Assembly (NCBI RefSeq): GCF_034314045.1
Contig: NZ_JAVIWL010000001.1
Location: forward strand, 4,774,001 to 4,838,000
Source: Glaciimonas sp. CA11.2
GTDB lineage: Bacteria > Pseudomonadota > Gammaproteobacteria > Burkholderiales > Burkholderiaceae_D
Length of the DNA: 64,000 nt
Reading direction: 5' to 3'
Shown here: in pieces, positions 9,462-19,378 of the stretch
Layout: each line of letters begins with the position of its first letter
How positions within the stretch are numbered: position 1 is the stretch's first letter
Made by a program: the position numbers and the translations under genes
The notes under the pieces: model-generated
What the model saw: only the letters and a program-made list of their open reading frames with translations
What the model was told of the DNA's origin: nothing
Databases searched by the model: none

Positions 9462-10892
9462 TTAAATTGCCCAGCCACCGCCATAAAATACTGCCAGAAC
9501 GATCGCGATGGCGACTGTGCCGAATGTTAGCTTGCGGTACTCGCCTGAAACAATGCGGCCGATTACCAAGGTACAGAAGCCGAGCATAATGCCCGTTACG
9601 ATATTGCATGTCAGGACAATGAATACGGCACAAACTAGTCCAGCCATCGCATCGACCGTATCCTCCATATGCATCTTGCTGACACTGCCAAGCATCAATA
9701 ATCCGACGTACATCAATGCGGGCGCAGTGGCGTAGGAAGGCACCAGGCCAGCCAATGGCGAGAAGAAGATAACCCCGAGAAACAGCAAGCCCACCACCAC
9801 TGCAGTAAGACCGGTTCTAGCGCCAGCGGCTGTGCCGACGGTGGATTCAATATACGCAGCAGCAGGTGCACCACCGACAAAGCCAGCAAATATTGAACTG
9901 AGTGAGTCTGCTGTCAGTGCACGACCACCGTTGAGAATGTAGCCGTTTTCACTGACTTGTCCAGCCTGTCCGGCCACCGCACGAATGGTACCCGTGGCAT
10001 CGAACACTGCAGTCATGACCAACGCCAGCACGCTCGGCAATACTGTCATGCTCAGCGCGCCTTTGATATCCATCGCGCCGATCAATGAGGCGTGACCCGG
10101 AGAGCTAAGCGCTGGCCATGCAAACACACCCGTAAATTTAACGGCTGGATCAAATATTAATCCGATGATTGATATGCCAATGACGACTAGTAAAATACCG
10201 CCTGGCACACGCCGACGTTCAAGACCGAAGATAGCCGCCAGTCCAACGATGCTCATCACGACTGGAAAAGAGGTGATGTGGCCAAGTGCCACTGGCAATC
10301 CAGGACCGGCATTTTTAACTACTAAACCTACGTCGTTTGACGCAATCAATAGCAAGAACAAACCGATACCGACACCCGTTCCGTGGGCGACACCGGCAGG
10401 CAAATTTTGCAGAATCCATGAACGCACGCCGGTCACTGAAATAGCCGTAAAGACCAAACCAGTCAGAAAGACTGCACCAAGAGCGACAGCTGGCGTTATG
10501 CCTTTGCCGAGCACCAAGCCAAACGCAGTGAATGCCGTCAACGAAATCGCACAACCAACCGCGATAGGCAAACGCGCCCAGAAACCCATTATTAGAGAAC
10601 CAAAGGCGGTAGTCAGACATACGGCGACAAATACGGCGCTAACATCAAACCCGGCCTTGCCCAGCATATCCGGCACAACGAACACCGAGTAGACCATTGC
10701 CAAAAAGGTGGTGACCCCGGCAATAATTTCACGACGCTGCGTACTGCCGCGTGCAGTGATTTGAAAGTATTTGTCTATCCTGCCGGTTCCTGTTTCGGGT
10801 ACAACCCCGATAGCTGGGTCAATGCCAGCGGCATCAAGACCGGAAGCTTTAAAACTACCTGTCGGCGGGGACTGAAGTTGTGGTTCCATCAT
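9462..10892 (-). CDS. NCS2-family purine (hypoxanthine/guanine/adenine) permease, AzgA-like
   Basis: A 476-residue, strongly hydrophobic inner-membrane transporter of the nucleobase:cation symporter-2 AzgA subfamily, which takes up purine bases by proton symport. Many transmembrane helices are visible, with the conserved N-terminal segment [14 protein letters not shown] and the mid-protein FDATGT and [14 protein letters not shown] motifs typical of AzgA/PbuG-type proteins. The start is placed at the ATG at 10892, preceded by AAAGGAG at about ten bases; a TTG two codons upstream would sit too close to that site. It stands alone, with a 400-base upstream region. The particular purine cannot be read from sequence. 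Confidence 0.9.
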   Translation of the reverse strand: MMEPQLQSPPTGSFKASGLDAAGIDPAIGVVPETGTGRIDKYFQITARGSTQRREIIAGVTTFLAMVYSVFVVPDMLGKAGFDVSAVFVAVCLTTAFGSLIMGFWARLPIAVGCAISLTAFTAFGLVLGKGITPAVALGAVFLTGLVFTAISVTGVRSWILQNLPAGVAHGTGVGIGLFLLLIASNDVGLVVKNAGPGLPVALGHITSFPVVMSIVGLAAIFGLERRRVPGGILLVVIGISIIGLIFDPAVKFTGVFAWPALSSPGHASLIGAMDIKGALSMTVLPSVLALVMTAVFDATGTIRAVAGQAGQVSENGYILNGGRALTADSLSSIFAGFVGGAPAAAYIESTVGTAAGARTGLTAVVVGLLFLGVIFFSPLAGLVPSYATAPALMYVGLLMLGSVSKMHMEDTVDAMAGLVCAVFIVLTCNIVTGIMLGFCTLVIGRIVSGEYRKLTFGTVAIAIVLAVFYGGGWAI

Positions 10893-11304
10893 GATCAAGC
10901 TACTCCTTTATTATCCTCTGAGGCAATATGCGTGCAATCGTCTTCAGGGTGTCTCGTGTTATGTTTTTGAACGCACCCGAATCGAGAAGCAATACCTCGG
11001 TCCTAGCCCGCTCTTAGTATGGAATGTGTGAATATTTCCCACAAATACAGCTTATGGTATGTAAAGTATCGGACCCATCATGATAGGTAAATAACCGCCA
11101 TTTGCTTTTGGATATGCGGGAACGTTATAACGAGCAATAAATTATGCCCACGCCAGAACCAAAGCAGATCATTTATCAATGATAAATATTGGTTTTTAGC
11201 GCTAGAGCAAGGGAGAAAAAATTGGTAGAGAAAGCAAAATGACCCAATTAGCACTTCATTAATGCGTTATTTTTTCAACAAACGTCGATCACTTTTCTCG
11301 CTAA
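10893..11304. other. Upstream region of the purine permease
   Basis: A 412-base non-coding stretch between the SNF2 helicase stop and the permease start (both minus strand). It holds the permease promoter region and a 17-base inverted repeat at 11171-11187 (ATTTATC-AAT-GATAAAT). I saw no ORF and no recognisable riboswitch. Confidence 0.45.
11171..11187. promoter_or_regulatory. Inverted repeat ATTTATC-N3-GATAAAT upstream of purine permease
   Basis: Perfect 7-base arms with a 3-base centre, about 280 bases upstream of the permease start. Its symmetry suggests a dimeric repressor site, but A/T-rich symmetry can occur by chance and no regulator gene is adjacent. Confidence 0.25.
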
Positions 11305-13806
11305 TTAAGAGCTGCTGCCGGCTCCCGTGGCCGAATGCAACGGCGCTAACAAAAATTGCAGATCTTCCGTATTAAATTTCTGTGCCAATGCGCCGTCGCT
11401 GCCCAGCACTCCTTCGGCCAGCGCTGCTTTGCGAACTTGTAAATCTAAAATTCTTTCTTCGATACTGCCTTCGATCACCAGTTTGTAGACGAATACCACG
11501 TGCTCTTGCCCAATACGATGCGCGCGGGCCGTAGCCTGCTCTTCAACAGCCGGATTCCACCATGGGTCCATGTGAATAACGGTGTCTGCGGCGGTCAAGT
11601 TCAAACCGACGCCGCCAGCCTTTAGACTAATCAACAAAATCGGTACGGTTTTACTTTGAAATTGCGCGACTAATGCACCACGCTTTGCTGGCGGCGTCTT
11701 GCCGGTCAGGGCAAGCCAAGGGATTCCCAATAGCTTGAGCTCAGCTTCGAGCATGCCGAGTAATTCAGTAAATTGAGAAAATACCAGAATGCGACGACCT
11801 TCGGCGACCAGCGACGGCAGCATGTCGCGCAGCATTTCTAACTTGGCGCGTTCCATTGTTTTGGCGTGTTGTATTCCCTTTAGTAAATATGGATCACAAC
11901 ATACTTGTCGTAGTTTGAGTAATGCGTCGAGGATGGTGATTTGTCCTCCAGAAAATCCCTTGCGCTTTAATATACGCCGCACATGCTCGTCAGCGGCCAC
12001 ACGCACACTTTCATAAAGCGCGCGCTGCTGGCCTTGTAATTGCAAACGTTTGATCACTTCGATCTTGGCGGGTAACTCAGTGGCGACTTCATCCTTGCGT
12101 CGTCGCAGGATAAAAGGCCGTATCCGTTGCGCCAATAACTGTGCCCGCAACGTTTCACCGCTTACTTCAATTGGCTTGCGCCATAAGCGCATAAAACTGC
12201 GCGCATCTCCTAAAAAACCGGGCATCAAAAAATCGAATTGCGTCCATAACTCACCGAGATGGTTTTCCAACGGTGTGCCTGTAATGCAGAGACGATGACG
12301 CGCCTTTATACGGCGCACGGCGTTCGCACTGCGGGCTGCGGCATTCTTAACGGTCTGTGCTTCATCCAAGATCAGCATGTAAAAATCTTGCGCTTCGAGG
12401 ATGGTTCGGTCACGCCACAGCAAAGGATATGTCGTCAGGACGACATCATGATCTGCTATGCGAAAAAAATCCTGCTTTCTGTTTGGCCCTTGCAACGTCA
12501 GAACACGCAGACTTGGTGCCATGCGTTTTGCTTCAGATTGCCAATTAAAGACGAGCGAGGTGGGCAGGACAATCAATACTGGACGATCCAGTCGACCAGA
12601 TTGCTGTTCTATCAGTAGATGAGCAAGCGCCTGAGCGGTCTTCCCCAAGCCCATGTCATCCGCCAGGATGCCAGCCAAATTTTGCGCGCGCAGATATTGC
12701 AACCACGCCACACCATGTAACTGATACGGCCGCAAAGTGACACCCAAGCCGGATGGTGCCTCAATCGGTTGTGGGCCAGACGATTGTTGCAATCGTTGCG
12801 CCAACTCGCGTAATCCGACGTCTCCACGTAATTGCCAGGCGCCGTGCTTGCCTGCGCGTTGCGCCTGCGTATTCATCAGATGTAGACGCATCGCTTCGAG
12901 ACGATAAGCATCCCAGGATGACAGTTGTAGCGGACCATCCTTACGATCCGGATCGGTCAGCAAGTCCAGCATGCTTCCTACAATTACCTTAAGCGGCGCG
13001 GCCTCCGCCGCAATCCGCTTTCCGTTTGGCGTACGTAGCAGGATCACTGCATCGTCATCAATCAACGCCAGTCTTCTGGCGTCAAGCCAGCGTGCATCAC
13101 GTTGCAATAAATTCGCTAGTAACGGTGTCAGGTCCAGTATTTCTCCGTCAATCTCTATACCTAGCGTCAACATCCACGATTCACCGGAAGGTTGACTTAA
13201 TGCTGTTAAAGCCTGAGGCCGGTTCCGCATGCGCGAAATCACTTCCTTATTGCGTATTTCGCCGGTTTCCGTGCTGACAGTGAGATGCCACGCATCCACC
13301 GCCACGCTTTCGTGCGCAAAGCCTGGATGCACTACCACCGACCAACCTTCCGCTTGCAACATCGGCAACTGGTCGGCCCAGAAATCACCAAAAAAACCTT
13401 CTTGTACAAGCGTCCAAAGTGAGGCGAACTCTTGCCCGTCGCTAGCCGTGCGCCACTGCAAATTTTCGCTGGGGAGCGGGTGCAAACCGACATCCCACAC
13501 GCGATCCAATGCGTCAGCTTCTGCATCAAAATTGCGTGTCAACACGCGTTGCCCTAATGCATCCTCGGCGTATTGCGATGATGAAGGGCGTCGATTTAAT
13601 AGCGCGATTGGCGCAGGGGTTTCCCAATACAAGCCCTCATCATTGGTATAAGTCCACATGATACGCACGACCGTCACTAGCCCGCCACGGGGGCCAAATG
13701 GACCAGATGGTTTCATCCCTAAAAGACCGTCACCACGGCTTAAAGTTTGCAGCGTCAGTCGTGGGCGGAAATGACCCATCGATACGGGAGCATTATTCGG
13801 GAGCAT
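11305..13806 (-). CDS. SNF2/Rad54-family DEAD/DEAH-box helicase
   Basis: An 833-residue Swi2/Snf2-type ATPase, probably a DNA translocase. Seen: an N-terminal region of about 350 residues of unknown fold, then Walker A with the Snf2 signature DDMGLGKT (about residue 385), a DEAQ box (LILDEAQ, about 483), ITGTPLENH (motif III), and the C-terminal helicase lobe with LISLKAGGVGLNLT and ARAHRIGQ, diagnostic for Snf2 motifs V and VI. The size and architecture match the stand-alone bacterial SNF2 proteins (HepA-like C-terminus). It is the second of three large helicases in a row, on the opposite strand to lhr and in the same direction as deaD. The natural partner or process is unknown. Confidence 0.9.
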   Translation of the reverse strand: MLPNNAPVSMGHFRPRLTLQTLSRGDGLLGMKPSGPFGPRGGLVTVVRIMWTYTNDEGLYWETPAPIALLNRRPSSSQYAEDALGQRVLTRNFDAEADALDRVWDVGLHPLPSENLQWRTASDGQEFASLWTLVQEGFFGDFWADQLPMLQAEGWSVVVHPGFAHESVAVDAWHLTVSTETGEIRNKEVISRMRNRPQALTALSQPSGESWMLTLGIEIDGEILDLTPLLANLLQRDARWLDARRLALIDDDAVILLRTPNGKRIAAEAAPLKVIVGSMLDLLTDPDRKDGPLQLSSWDAYRLEAMRLHLMNTQAQRAGKHGAWQLRGDVGLRELAQRLQQSSGPQPIEAPSGLGVTLRPYQLHGVAWLQYLRAQNLAGILADDMGLGKTAQALAHLLIEQQSGRLDRPVLIVLPTSLVFNWQSEAKRMAPSLRVLTLQGPNRKQDFFRIADHDVVLTTYPLLWRDRTILEAQDFYMLILDEAQTVKNAAARSANAVRRIKARHRLCITGTPLENHLGELWTQFDFLMPGFLGDARSFMRLWRKPIEVSGETLRAQLLAQRIRPFILRRRKDEVATELPAKIEVIKRLQLQGQQRALYESVRVAADEHVRRILKRKGFSGGQITILDALLKLRQVCCDPYLLKGIQHAKTMERAKLEMLRDMLPSLVAEGRRILVFSQFTELLGMLEAELKLLGIPWLALTGKTPPAKRGALVAQFQSKTVPILLISLKAGGVGLNLTAADTVIHMDPWWNPAVEEQATARAHRIGQEHVVFVYKLVIEGSIEERILDLQVRKAALAEGVLGSDGALAQKFNTEDLQFLLAPLHSATGAGSSS

Positions 13807-13908
13807 GGATCATCTATCTGAGCAGAAGAAGAGGCAGTATGAACAATGTATCAAAGCGTTAAAGCTAGTGATAAAGGACCCCAATCACGCGTCGGATTGA
13901 CAAATAAC

Positions 13909-13943
13909 AATCTCGTGATCATTGATTAAACGATCACGAGATT
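13909..13943 (-). terminator. Probable terminator hairpin after deaD
   Basis: Perfect 12-base inverted repeat (AATCTCGTGATC / GATCACGAGATT) with an 11-base loop, about 125 bases beyond the deaD stop. On the minus strand the stem is followed by a T-rich but interrupted stretch (GTTATTTG). It is therefore a reasonable but not ideal intrinsic terminator, and could also be a transcription-factor palindrome. Confidence 0.45.
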
Positions 13944-14067
13944 CAGATAGCAGCCATCACTGTTGTACAGGCTTCACCAGCAAATGGCGACCAATTCACT
14001 CGGAGCACTTTCGCAAAAATGCCCATCACGCGCATTACGTTACCCGAACTAAATCAGTCTGGTTACA

Positions 14068-16434
14068 TCAGGCCGGTTTAGGACCTTTGCGATGTGGCTT
14101 AGGTTTTGTTTTTGCAGCGTCAGAACGGTTGTTAAAATCGTTTTTATTTTTGAACGGTGGTTTATCGCTTTGTTTCTCACCCACGCGTCTGTCGCCTCCC
14201 ATTTTTGGAGAAGCAAAAGATTTGCTGTTGCCCGCAAATTTTTCGGATGCTTGCGAACGCTCACCAGCGTGACTAATACGTAGTTGCTGCCCTGCCACCC
14301 AGACAGTTTTTAAATGTTCGAGCAGTTCTTTTGGCATACCTTCTGGCAAATCGAGCGTGCTGTGATCATCAAATATTTCGATGCGGCCAATATATTTGGA
14401 ATCCAGACTAGCTTCGTTGGCGATAGCGCCCACAATATTGCCAGCCTTCACACCGTGTTCATTTCCGACCTCAATACGGAAGCGCTCCATACCGGCATCA
14501 GGTTTACGATCATTGCGTTCTTTTTTTGGAAACTCAGATCTCGCAACATGGTCCGGTGATTCAGAACGTTCCTTACGTTCAAACTTATCGGACGGCGAGG
14601 CACTATTTTCTCTCGGATTGCTGGGGGAAAAAGCTGCCTTCGATGTTGCCGACGCTGGCGATGTAGCAGATTTATGTCCAGCACTGGCCGTCGCACCATC
14701 AGCACTTATACGTAATTGCTGACCTGCTACCCATACAGTTTTGAGATGTTCAAGCAGTTCAGCAGGCATGTCGTTCGGCAAATCCAGCACGCTATAGTTA
14801 TCGAATATTTCGATGCGTCCAATATTTTTTGAATCGATCCCCGCTTCGTTAGCAATCGCGCCAACGATATTGCCAGGCTTGACGCCGTGCGTATGGCCGA
14901 CTTCTATGCGGAAGGTTTGCATGCCGACATCTGCTGCGCGATCAACACGCTCTTTCCTTGGGGCTGCCGGACGCTCATTCCGATCCGAGCGATCATTGCG
15001 ATCGAATCTTTCTGAACGCTCTGCTCTTTCACCACGTTCGGGACGATCAAATTTGCCTGCATGAGAAGACCGCTCGTCCGACCAGGACGAAGTAGGCGAC
15101 GCTTCACGCTGATTTTTATCCAGCAATAGCGGTACATTGCCACGCGCCATTTTTGCGAGCGCGGCAGCGATTTCGATGGCAGGAACGTTGTTTTCACGTT
15201 CATATTCTTCGATGATGGCGCGGAATTGCTCCAAGTCACCAAGACTCAACATCTCGCCTATCTGACTTTTAAACTTCGCAATACGGACATCATTGACAGC
15301 TTGAATGCTTGGCAATATTAACGGCTCAATGGGTTGGCGTGTCGCCCGTTCGATCGCTTTTAGAAGACTTTTCTCACGTGGTGTAATAAATAAAATTGCC
15401 TCGCCGCTACGACCGGCGCGACCGGTGCGCCCCACCCGGTGGGTGTAGCTTTCCGGATCGTGCGGCACATCGTAGTTGACGACGTGACTGATACGCTCGA
15501 CATCGAGACCACGCGCTGCGACATCGGTGGCGACCAGAATATCAATGCGTCCATCCTTTAGCTGTTGGATGGTGCGTTCGCGTTGTGCTTGTTGGATGTC
15601 GCCGTTAATTGCGGCCGCAGAAAATCCACGCGCTTGCAACTTGCTGGCCAATTCTTCGGTACCCAATTTTGTGCGCGAAAAAATGATCATGCCATCAAAC
15701 GTTTCGGCCTCTAGAATGCGAGTGAGCGCTTCTAGTTTTTGCATGCCGCTTACCAACCAATAGCGTTGACGAATGTTGTCAGCAGTGCCAGTTTTTGCTG
15801 CAATTGCGATTTCAGATGGGTCGCGCAAATACGTTTTTGCGATACGTCGGATGACCGATGGCATCGTTGCGGAGAACAATGCTGTCTGACGTGTATCTGG
15901 CGTTTTCTGAAGAATATTCTCGACATCGTCGATAAATCCCATGCGCAGCATTTCATCGGCCTCATCCAGCACCAAGGTTTTCAGCTGCGACAAATCCAGC
16001 GTATTTTTATCCAAATGATCAATCACGCGACCTGGCGTACCGACCACCACGTGCACACCACGGCGTAAAGCTCTTAACTGCGGCTCATAACTTTGGCCAC
16101 CATAAATAGGCAAAACGTGAAAACCGGGAATATGGGCGGCGTATCGTTGAAAGGCTTCTGCAACCTGAATTGCGAGTTCACGCGTCGGCGCTAAGACAAG
16201 CGCCTGCGGGGTTGTTTGTTTGATATCAATGCGGGACAGAATCGGAAGAGCGAAGGCGGCGGTCTTTCCCGTCCCGGTTTGTGCTTGACCCAACACGTCG
16301 CGATTCGCTAAAAGAATCGGGATGGTGGCTGCCTGAATCGGGGACGGAGACTCATATCCGACTTCTTTCAGTACGCGTAACAGCGGCTCACTGAGATTCA
16401 AATCGGCGAATAAGGGAATAGGTGTTTCTGACAT
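14068..16434 (-). CDS. deaD: DEAD-box RNA helicase DeaD/CsdA-like with duplicated RNA-binding domain
   Basis: A 788-residue cold-shock-type ATP-dependent RNA helicase acting in ribosome assembly and mRNA decay. Seen: Q motif region, Walker A AQTGTGKT (51-58), DEAD box (about 156), SAT (about 188), and HRVGRTGR (about 333). The core is followed by two DbpA-type RNA-binding domains, at about residues 505-575 and 649-719, where E. coli CsdA has one. The two copies are near-identical in long stretches (GNIVGAIANEA, IGRIEIFD, LLEHLKTVWVAGQQLRIS). The linkers are rich in Arg/Glu/Asp repeats (RSERFDRNDRSDRNER) and the C-terminus is Lys-rich. No neighbouring gene is cotranscribed; the upstream 345 bases may be a cold-shock leader. 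Confidence 0.93.
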   Translation of the reverse strand: MSETPIPLFADLNLSEPLLRVLKEVGYESPSPIQAATIPILLANRDVLGQAQTGTGKTAAFALPILSRIDIKQTTPQALVLAPTRELAIQVAEAFQRYAAHIPGFHVLPIYGGQSYEPQLRALRRGVHVVVGTPGRVIDHLDKNTLDLSQLKTLVLDEADEMLRMGFIDDVENILQKTPDTRQTALFSATMPSVIRRIAKTYLRDPSEIAIAAKTGTADNIRQRYWLVSGMQKLEALTRILEAETFDGMIIFSRTKLGTEELASKLQARGFSAAAINGDIQQAQRERTIQQLKDGRIDILVATDVAARGLDVERISHVVNYDVPHDPESYTHRVGRTGRAGRSGEAILFITPREKSLLKAIERATRQPIEPLILPSIQAVNDVRIAKFKSQIGEMLSLGDLEQFRAIIEEYERENNVPAIEIAAALAKMARGNVPLLLDKNQREASPTSSWSDERSSHAGKFDRPERGERAERSERFDRNDRSDRNERPAAPRKERVDRAADVGMQTFRIEVGHTHGVKPGNIVGAIANEAGIDSKNIGRIEIFDNYSVLDLPNDMPAELLEHLKTVWVAGQQLRISADGATASAGHKSATSPASATSKAAFSPSNPRENSASPSDKFERKERSESPDHVARSEFPKKERNDRKPDAGMERFRIEVGNEHGVKAGNIVGAIANEASLDSKYIGRIEIFDDHSTLDLPEGMPKELLEHLKTVWVAGQQLRISHAGERSQASEKFAGNSKSFASPKMGGDRRVGEKQSDKPPFKNKNDFNNRSDAAKTKPKPHRKGPKPA

Positions 16435-16779
16435 GATAACTCGCAGGTTTGCTCGAATCGCACTATGCGAAACAATGTGATGCGTAGTTTACTCTGTTGT
16501 AGGGTCATCGGGGCTTATTGACGCTAGGTATCCTACTTGTACGTAAGATAACTTCAGCCGCTCTCGCCGATAAAATAGTAACGCAGGTCTGGAAAAAATG
16601 TTGATTGGTGTGAATGTGGCCCCACGCCTTGTCCATACACCAGCTTAATATCAAGCTTAGTAATAAGTATATTAGTAAGTGTATTAATGCGAGTAATTAG
16701 AGCGACACAATGGTTAGTGCGCGCTCTTTTGGCATCAAGCGTTGCGAGACTTCCATTCTAGGTTGATTCCTTTTGCCAT
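16435..16779. other. Upstream region of deaD and decayed DNA
   Basis: A 345-base stretch without a usable ORF. It contains the deaD promoter region on the minus strand. I saw A/T-rich near-repeats (TAGTAATAAG / TTAGTAAGTG / GAGTAATTAG around 16655-16700) but no clear promoter or RNA gene. Confidence 0.4.
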
Positions 16780-17535
16780 TTACCGAGCAGTCCAGTCACC
16801 GTCCACAACTAAATTAGCACCTGCCATAAACGATGATTCGTCGCTGGCGAGAAACACAACTGCTGCTGCGATTTCATCTGGGGTTCCCAACCGCTTCAGA
16901 ACAGTTGCTTGCTCAAAGCTCCTGCGTTCCTACCGGATCAGGATTGCTAGCAAATACATCTTCCAGCAAGGCCGTTGTTGTCGGGCCTGGACACAAACAA
17001 TTGATACGAGCACCTTCGGGCCCGTGGTCCATCGCCATCGCCTTGCTCAACATCACCACCTCGCCTTTTGACGCGCAATAGGCGGCAACACCAACTTCAC
17101 CAACCAGCCCAACCTCTGAAGCGATATTGACGATGATACCGCCACCGCTCTCACGCATGATAGGAATGACTGGTTTTGAACAAAGGAATACGTCTTTGAG
17201 ATTGACTCGCATCAACCAGTTCCATTCGTCCTTGGCAGTGGTTGTCACCGGCTTAGCAAATGCAACACCAGCATTATTAATGAGGATGTCTATACGACGA
17301 TGAAAATCCAATACCTCTTGGGCTAATTCTTGCACTGCGCCCTATGACCCGACATCGGTTTTTACAAAACGCATTTTATGTTTCCCTTGCTCCGGCAACG
17401 TGGAAACCTGCTCTGTTGCATCAACGATGTCAGCAATAATAACGTATGCGCTTCACGCATGAATCTCTGCGCAATAGCGAGGCCAATGCCGCGTTGTGCA
17501 CCAGTGACGATGGCGACCTTATTATATAATTTCAT
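16780..17535 (-). pseudogene. SDR-family oxidoreductase, broken by two frameshifts and a stop
   Basis: Remnant of a classical short-chain dehydrogenase/reductase (about 250 residues). Reading from 17535: MKLYNKVAIVTGAQRGIG carries the Rossmann TGxxxGIG motif. The frame shifts after RFMRE, continuing in another frame as VIIADIVDATEQ. An in-frame TAG follows near 17342. The central part (17335-16913) is intact with NNAG and the catalytic Tyr-x3-Lys as YCASK. A second frameshift near 16915 is needed to reach the conserved C-terminus ([18 protein letters not shown] and GANLVVDG). Three lesions mean no functional product. The remaining sequence is recognisable at protein level, so the loss is fairly recent. 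Confidence 0.85.
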
Positions 17536-18061
17536 CAAAACACCTGGCCCGTAACAAGGCTTCATCAATAAGTGGATGACCATTGCCGGGGGAATTCAGA
17601 CCAAAAAGTCTGATCAAAAAATCTGAGTCATATTTGAGTAATACAGATAGCCCGAAAAAAAGGCCTCAAAAAAAGGCATGAGCGCCCGATAGGATGGTCA
17701 AAAGAATATTGTGGTAGCGTTAAATTCAATTGCATATTTATTCCCGACGTTAGATTCATTCAATAAAAAAGTGATGAATCAGTCGGAATCAAACAGTCGG
17801 GTTTAGATACATTATTTCGGTTATCCCGCTTTGTTAACTATAAGGGATTATTGCGCATCGTCGCAAGTTTAGTATGGTGCTTATTGCGACATGCCCGAAA
17901 TTATTCATTCTGTAAAATCGTACATCTAACCGATCCTTACACTCAAACTTGGAGTTGTACTGTTTAACCGTCTTATTGCCATATGAAAAGCGCAAAGCCG
18001 CGACGCATTTGAGATAGATACAATCGCCGAGGCTGAGCGCAATGGTTTTTCTGTATGCCGA
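17536..18061. other. Non-coding stretch
   Basis: About 526 bases with no convincing ORF on either strand; the short frames that exist have no family character. A/T-rich tracts and homopolymeric A runs (17656-17680) are present. I see no terminator with a good stem, no tRNA and no repeat worth naming. Confidence 0.4.
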
Positions 18062-18499
18062 TTATGCGATATCGCCGAGTAGTCGAATAACCCTTTCGCT
18101 GGACTGCTGAAATCCATTTGTGAGCAACTTCTGCGCCTCTTCTTTTTTCCCTGATTGATTCAGGCTGACGACATTGGACGCGTGATAATGGAAATTTTTA
18201 TGTTCCGCAACAAGTTGCTGAAACGACGCGTATTTTCCTAGCTGCTCACGTGCAGATCCGTGTAACCACTTTCCCAAGTCGCAGCGATTATCGAAACAAA
18301 TAACTTCCGGACGCAGATCCTCGCTAGATTTTCCCGCGAGATAAGTATCTAACCTAATTTTCCAGTTTTCATGCGCCGCAATCGCGGCGCTAACATTCAA
18401 CTCACGAATAGTCTTAAGCTGCATTTCGGACACTTCATTTGGTCCGTTCTGCTTTGAGTTGCTATCCGCCCCAAAGATATTTTTAAAAAATTTCAACAT
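18062..18499 (-). CDS. Stand-alone CZB (chemoreceptor zinc-binding) domain protein
   Basis: A 145-residue cytoplasmic protein made almost entirely of a CZB domain, which binds zinc and is normally attached to chemoreceptors or diguanylate cyclases as a redox or hypochlorite sensor. Seen: the His-Cys-His-His pattern expected for CZB, namely AAHENWKIRL (first His), CDLGKWLHG (Cys) and LVAEHKNFHYHA (His pair). The start is placed at the ATG at 18499 (MLKFFKNIF), with GGGAG eight bases before; a GTG three codons upstream is less well placed. It has no methyl-accepting or GGDEF domain of its own. The window's only chemoreceptor (49768-51582) is 31 kb away, so a partner is not evident. Confidence 0.82.
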   Translation of the reverse strand: MLKFFKNIFGADSNSKQNGPNEVSEMQLKTIRELNVSAAIAAHENWKIRLDTYLAGKSSEDLRPEVICFDNRCDLGKWLHGSAREQLGKYASFQQLVAEHKNFHYHASNVVSLNQSGKKEEAQKLLTNGFQQSSERVIRLLGDIA

Positions 18500-19121
18500 G
18501 CATGACACTCCCTGTTTTTAGTTTATTGATAATCAAAGATATTGCAGCAATTCATTTGCCACATTGCCATAACCTGAAGTCTTCGGCTGCAACATCGCCA
18601 CGCAGAATTTTTAGTCTCTGAAGTGCATCACCCAAAAGACGTGGGCCTCTGAAAGCTTTCCAACGACTGCCTGCAAATATGCCATGGTCGAATATCACCT
18701 GTTTAATTTGAACCGGATGGTAATGCTGGAACACAGTTTTGTAATGAATAACGTCGAATAAAAGAAGTTTATCTAGTTAAGCGAGATATTAGAAATTGGT
18801 CAAACGAAATGGTTCGTCATTGATGACAATTATGGCTATTTACTTAAGTGAGAATGTTTGCATTGATGGAAATCAGATGTGATATTTGATAGTTCGGTGA
18901 CTACACACTGTGAAGTGTGGCCGACAATCTTGATCAGTGGCGCACATGCGACATATAAAATTAGGGGTGAATTGAAGGCCTCTTATTATCATCACTTACC
19001 TGAAGTACGGTTAGTAATCCCACATTTTTATTGTAAATATCATATTTTTTCGGATTTACATGACTATTCGAACTGTACCCATTGCTGCCGATTATCCTGC
19101 GTCGGTAGCAACGGAAGAGAA

Positions 19122-19125
19122 GTAG
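19122..19125. repeat. Target-site duplication GTAG (left copy)
   Basis: Four bases immediately before the left TG end of the IS21 element, repeated at 21756-21759 after its right CA end. The next bases outward differ, so the duplication is exactly four. Confidence 0.85.
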
Positions 19126-19130
19126 TGGGT

Positions 19131-19218
19131 ATTCTGGCCGATCGTGACCACCGATTCTGGTCTATCGTGACCGACCATTCTGGCGCATCGTGACCGCTCA
19201 TTCCGGTCTATCGTGACC
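19131..19218 (+). repeat. Four tandem transposase-binding repeats at IS21 left end
   Basis: The unit ATTCTGGYCNATCGTGACC occurs at 19131, 19154, 19177 and 19200 (the last with ATTCCGG). The spacing is exactly 23 bases and the linkers differ. Two inverted partial copies (GGTCACGATA...GAAT) follow at about 19233-19280. IS21-type transposases bind such multiple end repeats, so these are probably IstA sites. The right end has only the two-copy inverted version at about 21708-21755. Confidence 0.85.
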
Positions 19219-19378
19219 GATTTCAAGCCCGACCAGAATCGGCGGTCACGATAGCAGAATCATCGGTCACGATACCGGAATGGTGTCGTACAGCACCGTG
19301 ATGATGTTACGCATAGAGCAACCGAACGGGTACGCTTCCAGTTTGTCTGGAGACAACGTGCCCGTACAAAGGATCACT

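Noticed and set aside
18552..18734. Minus-strand 60-codon frame upstream of the CZB gene
   Set aside because: No ribosome site, no recognisable family and unremarkable composition; likely a chance frame or relic.
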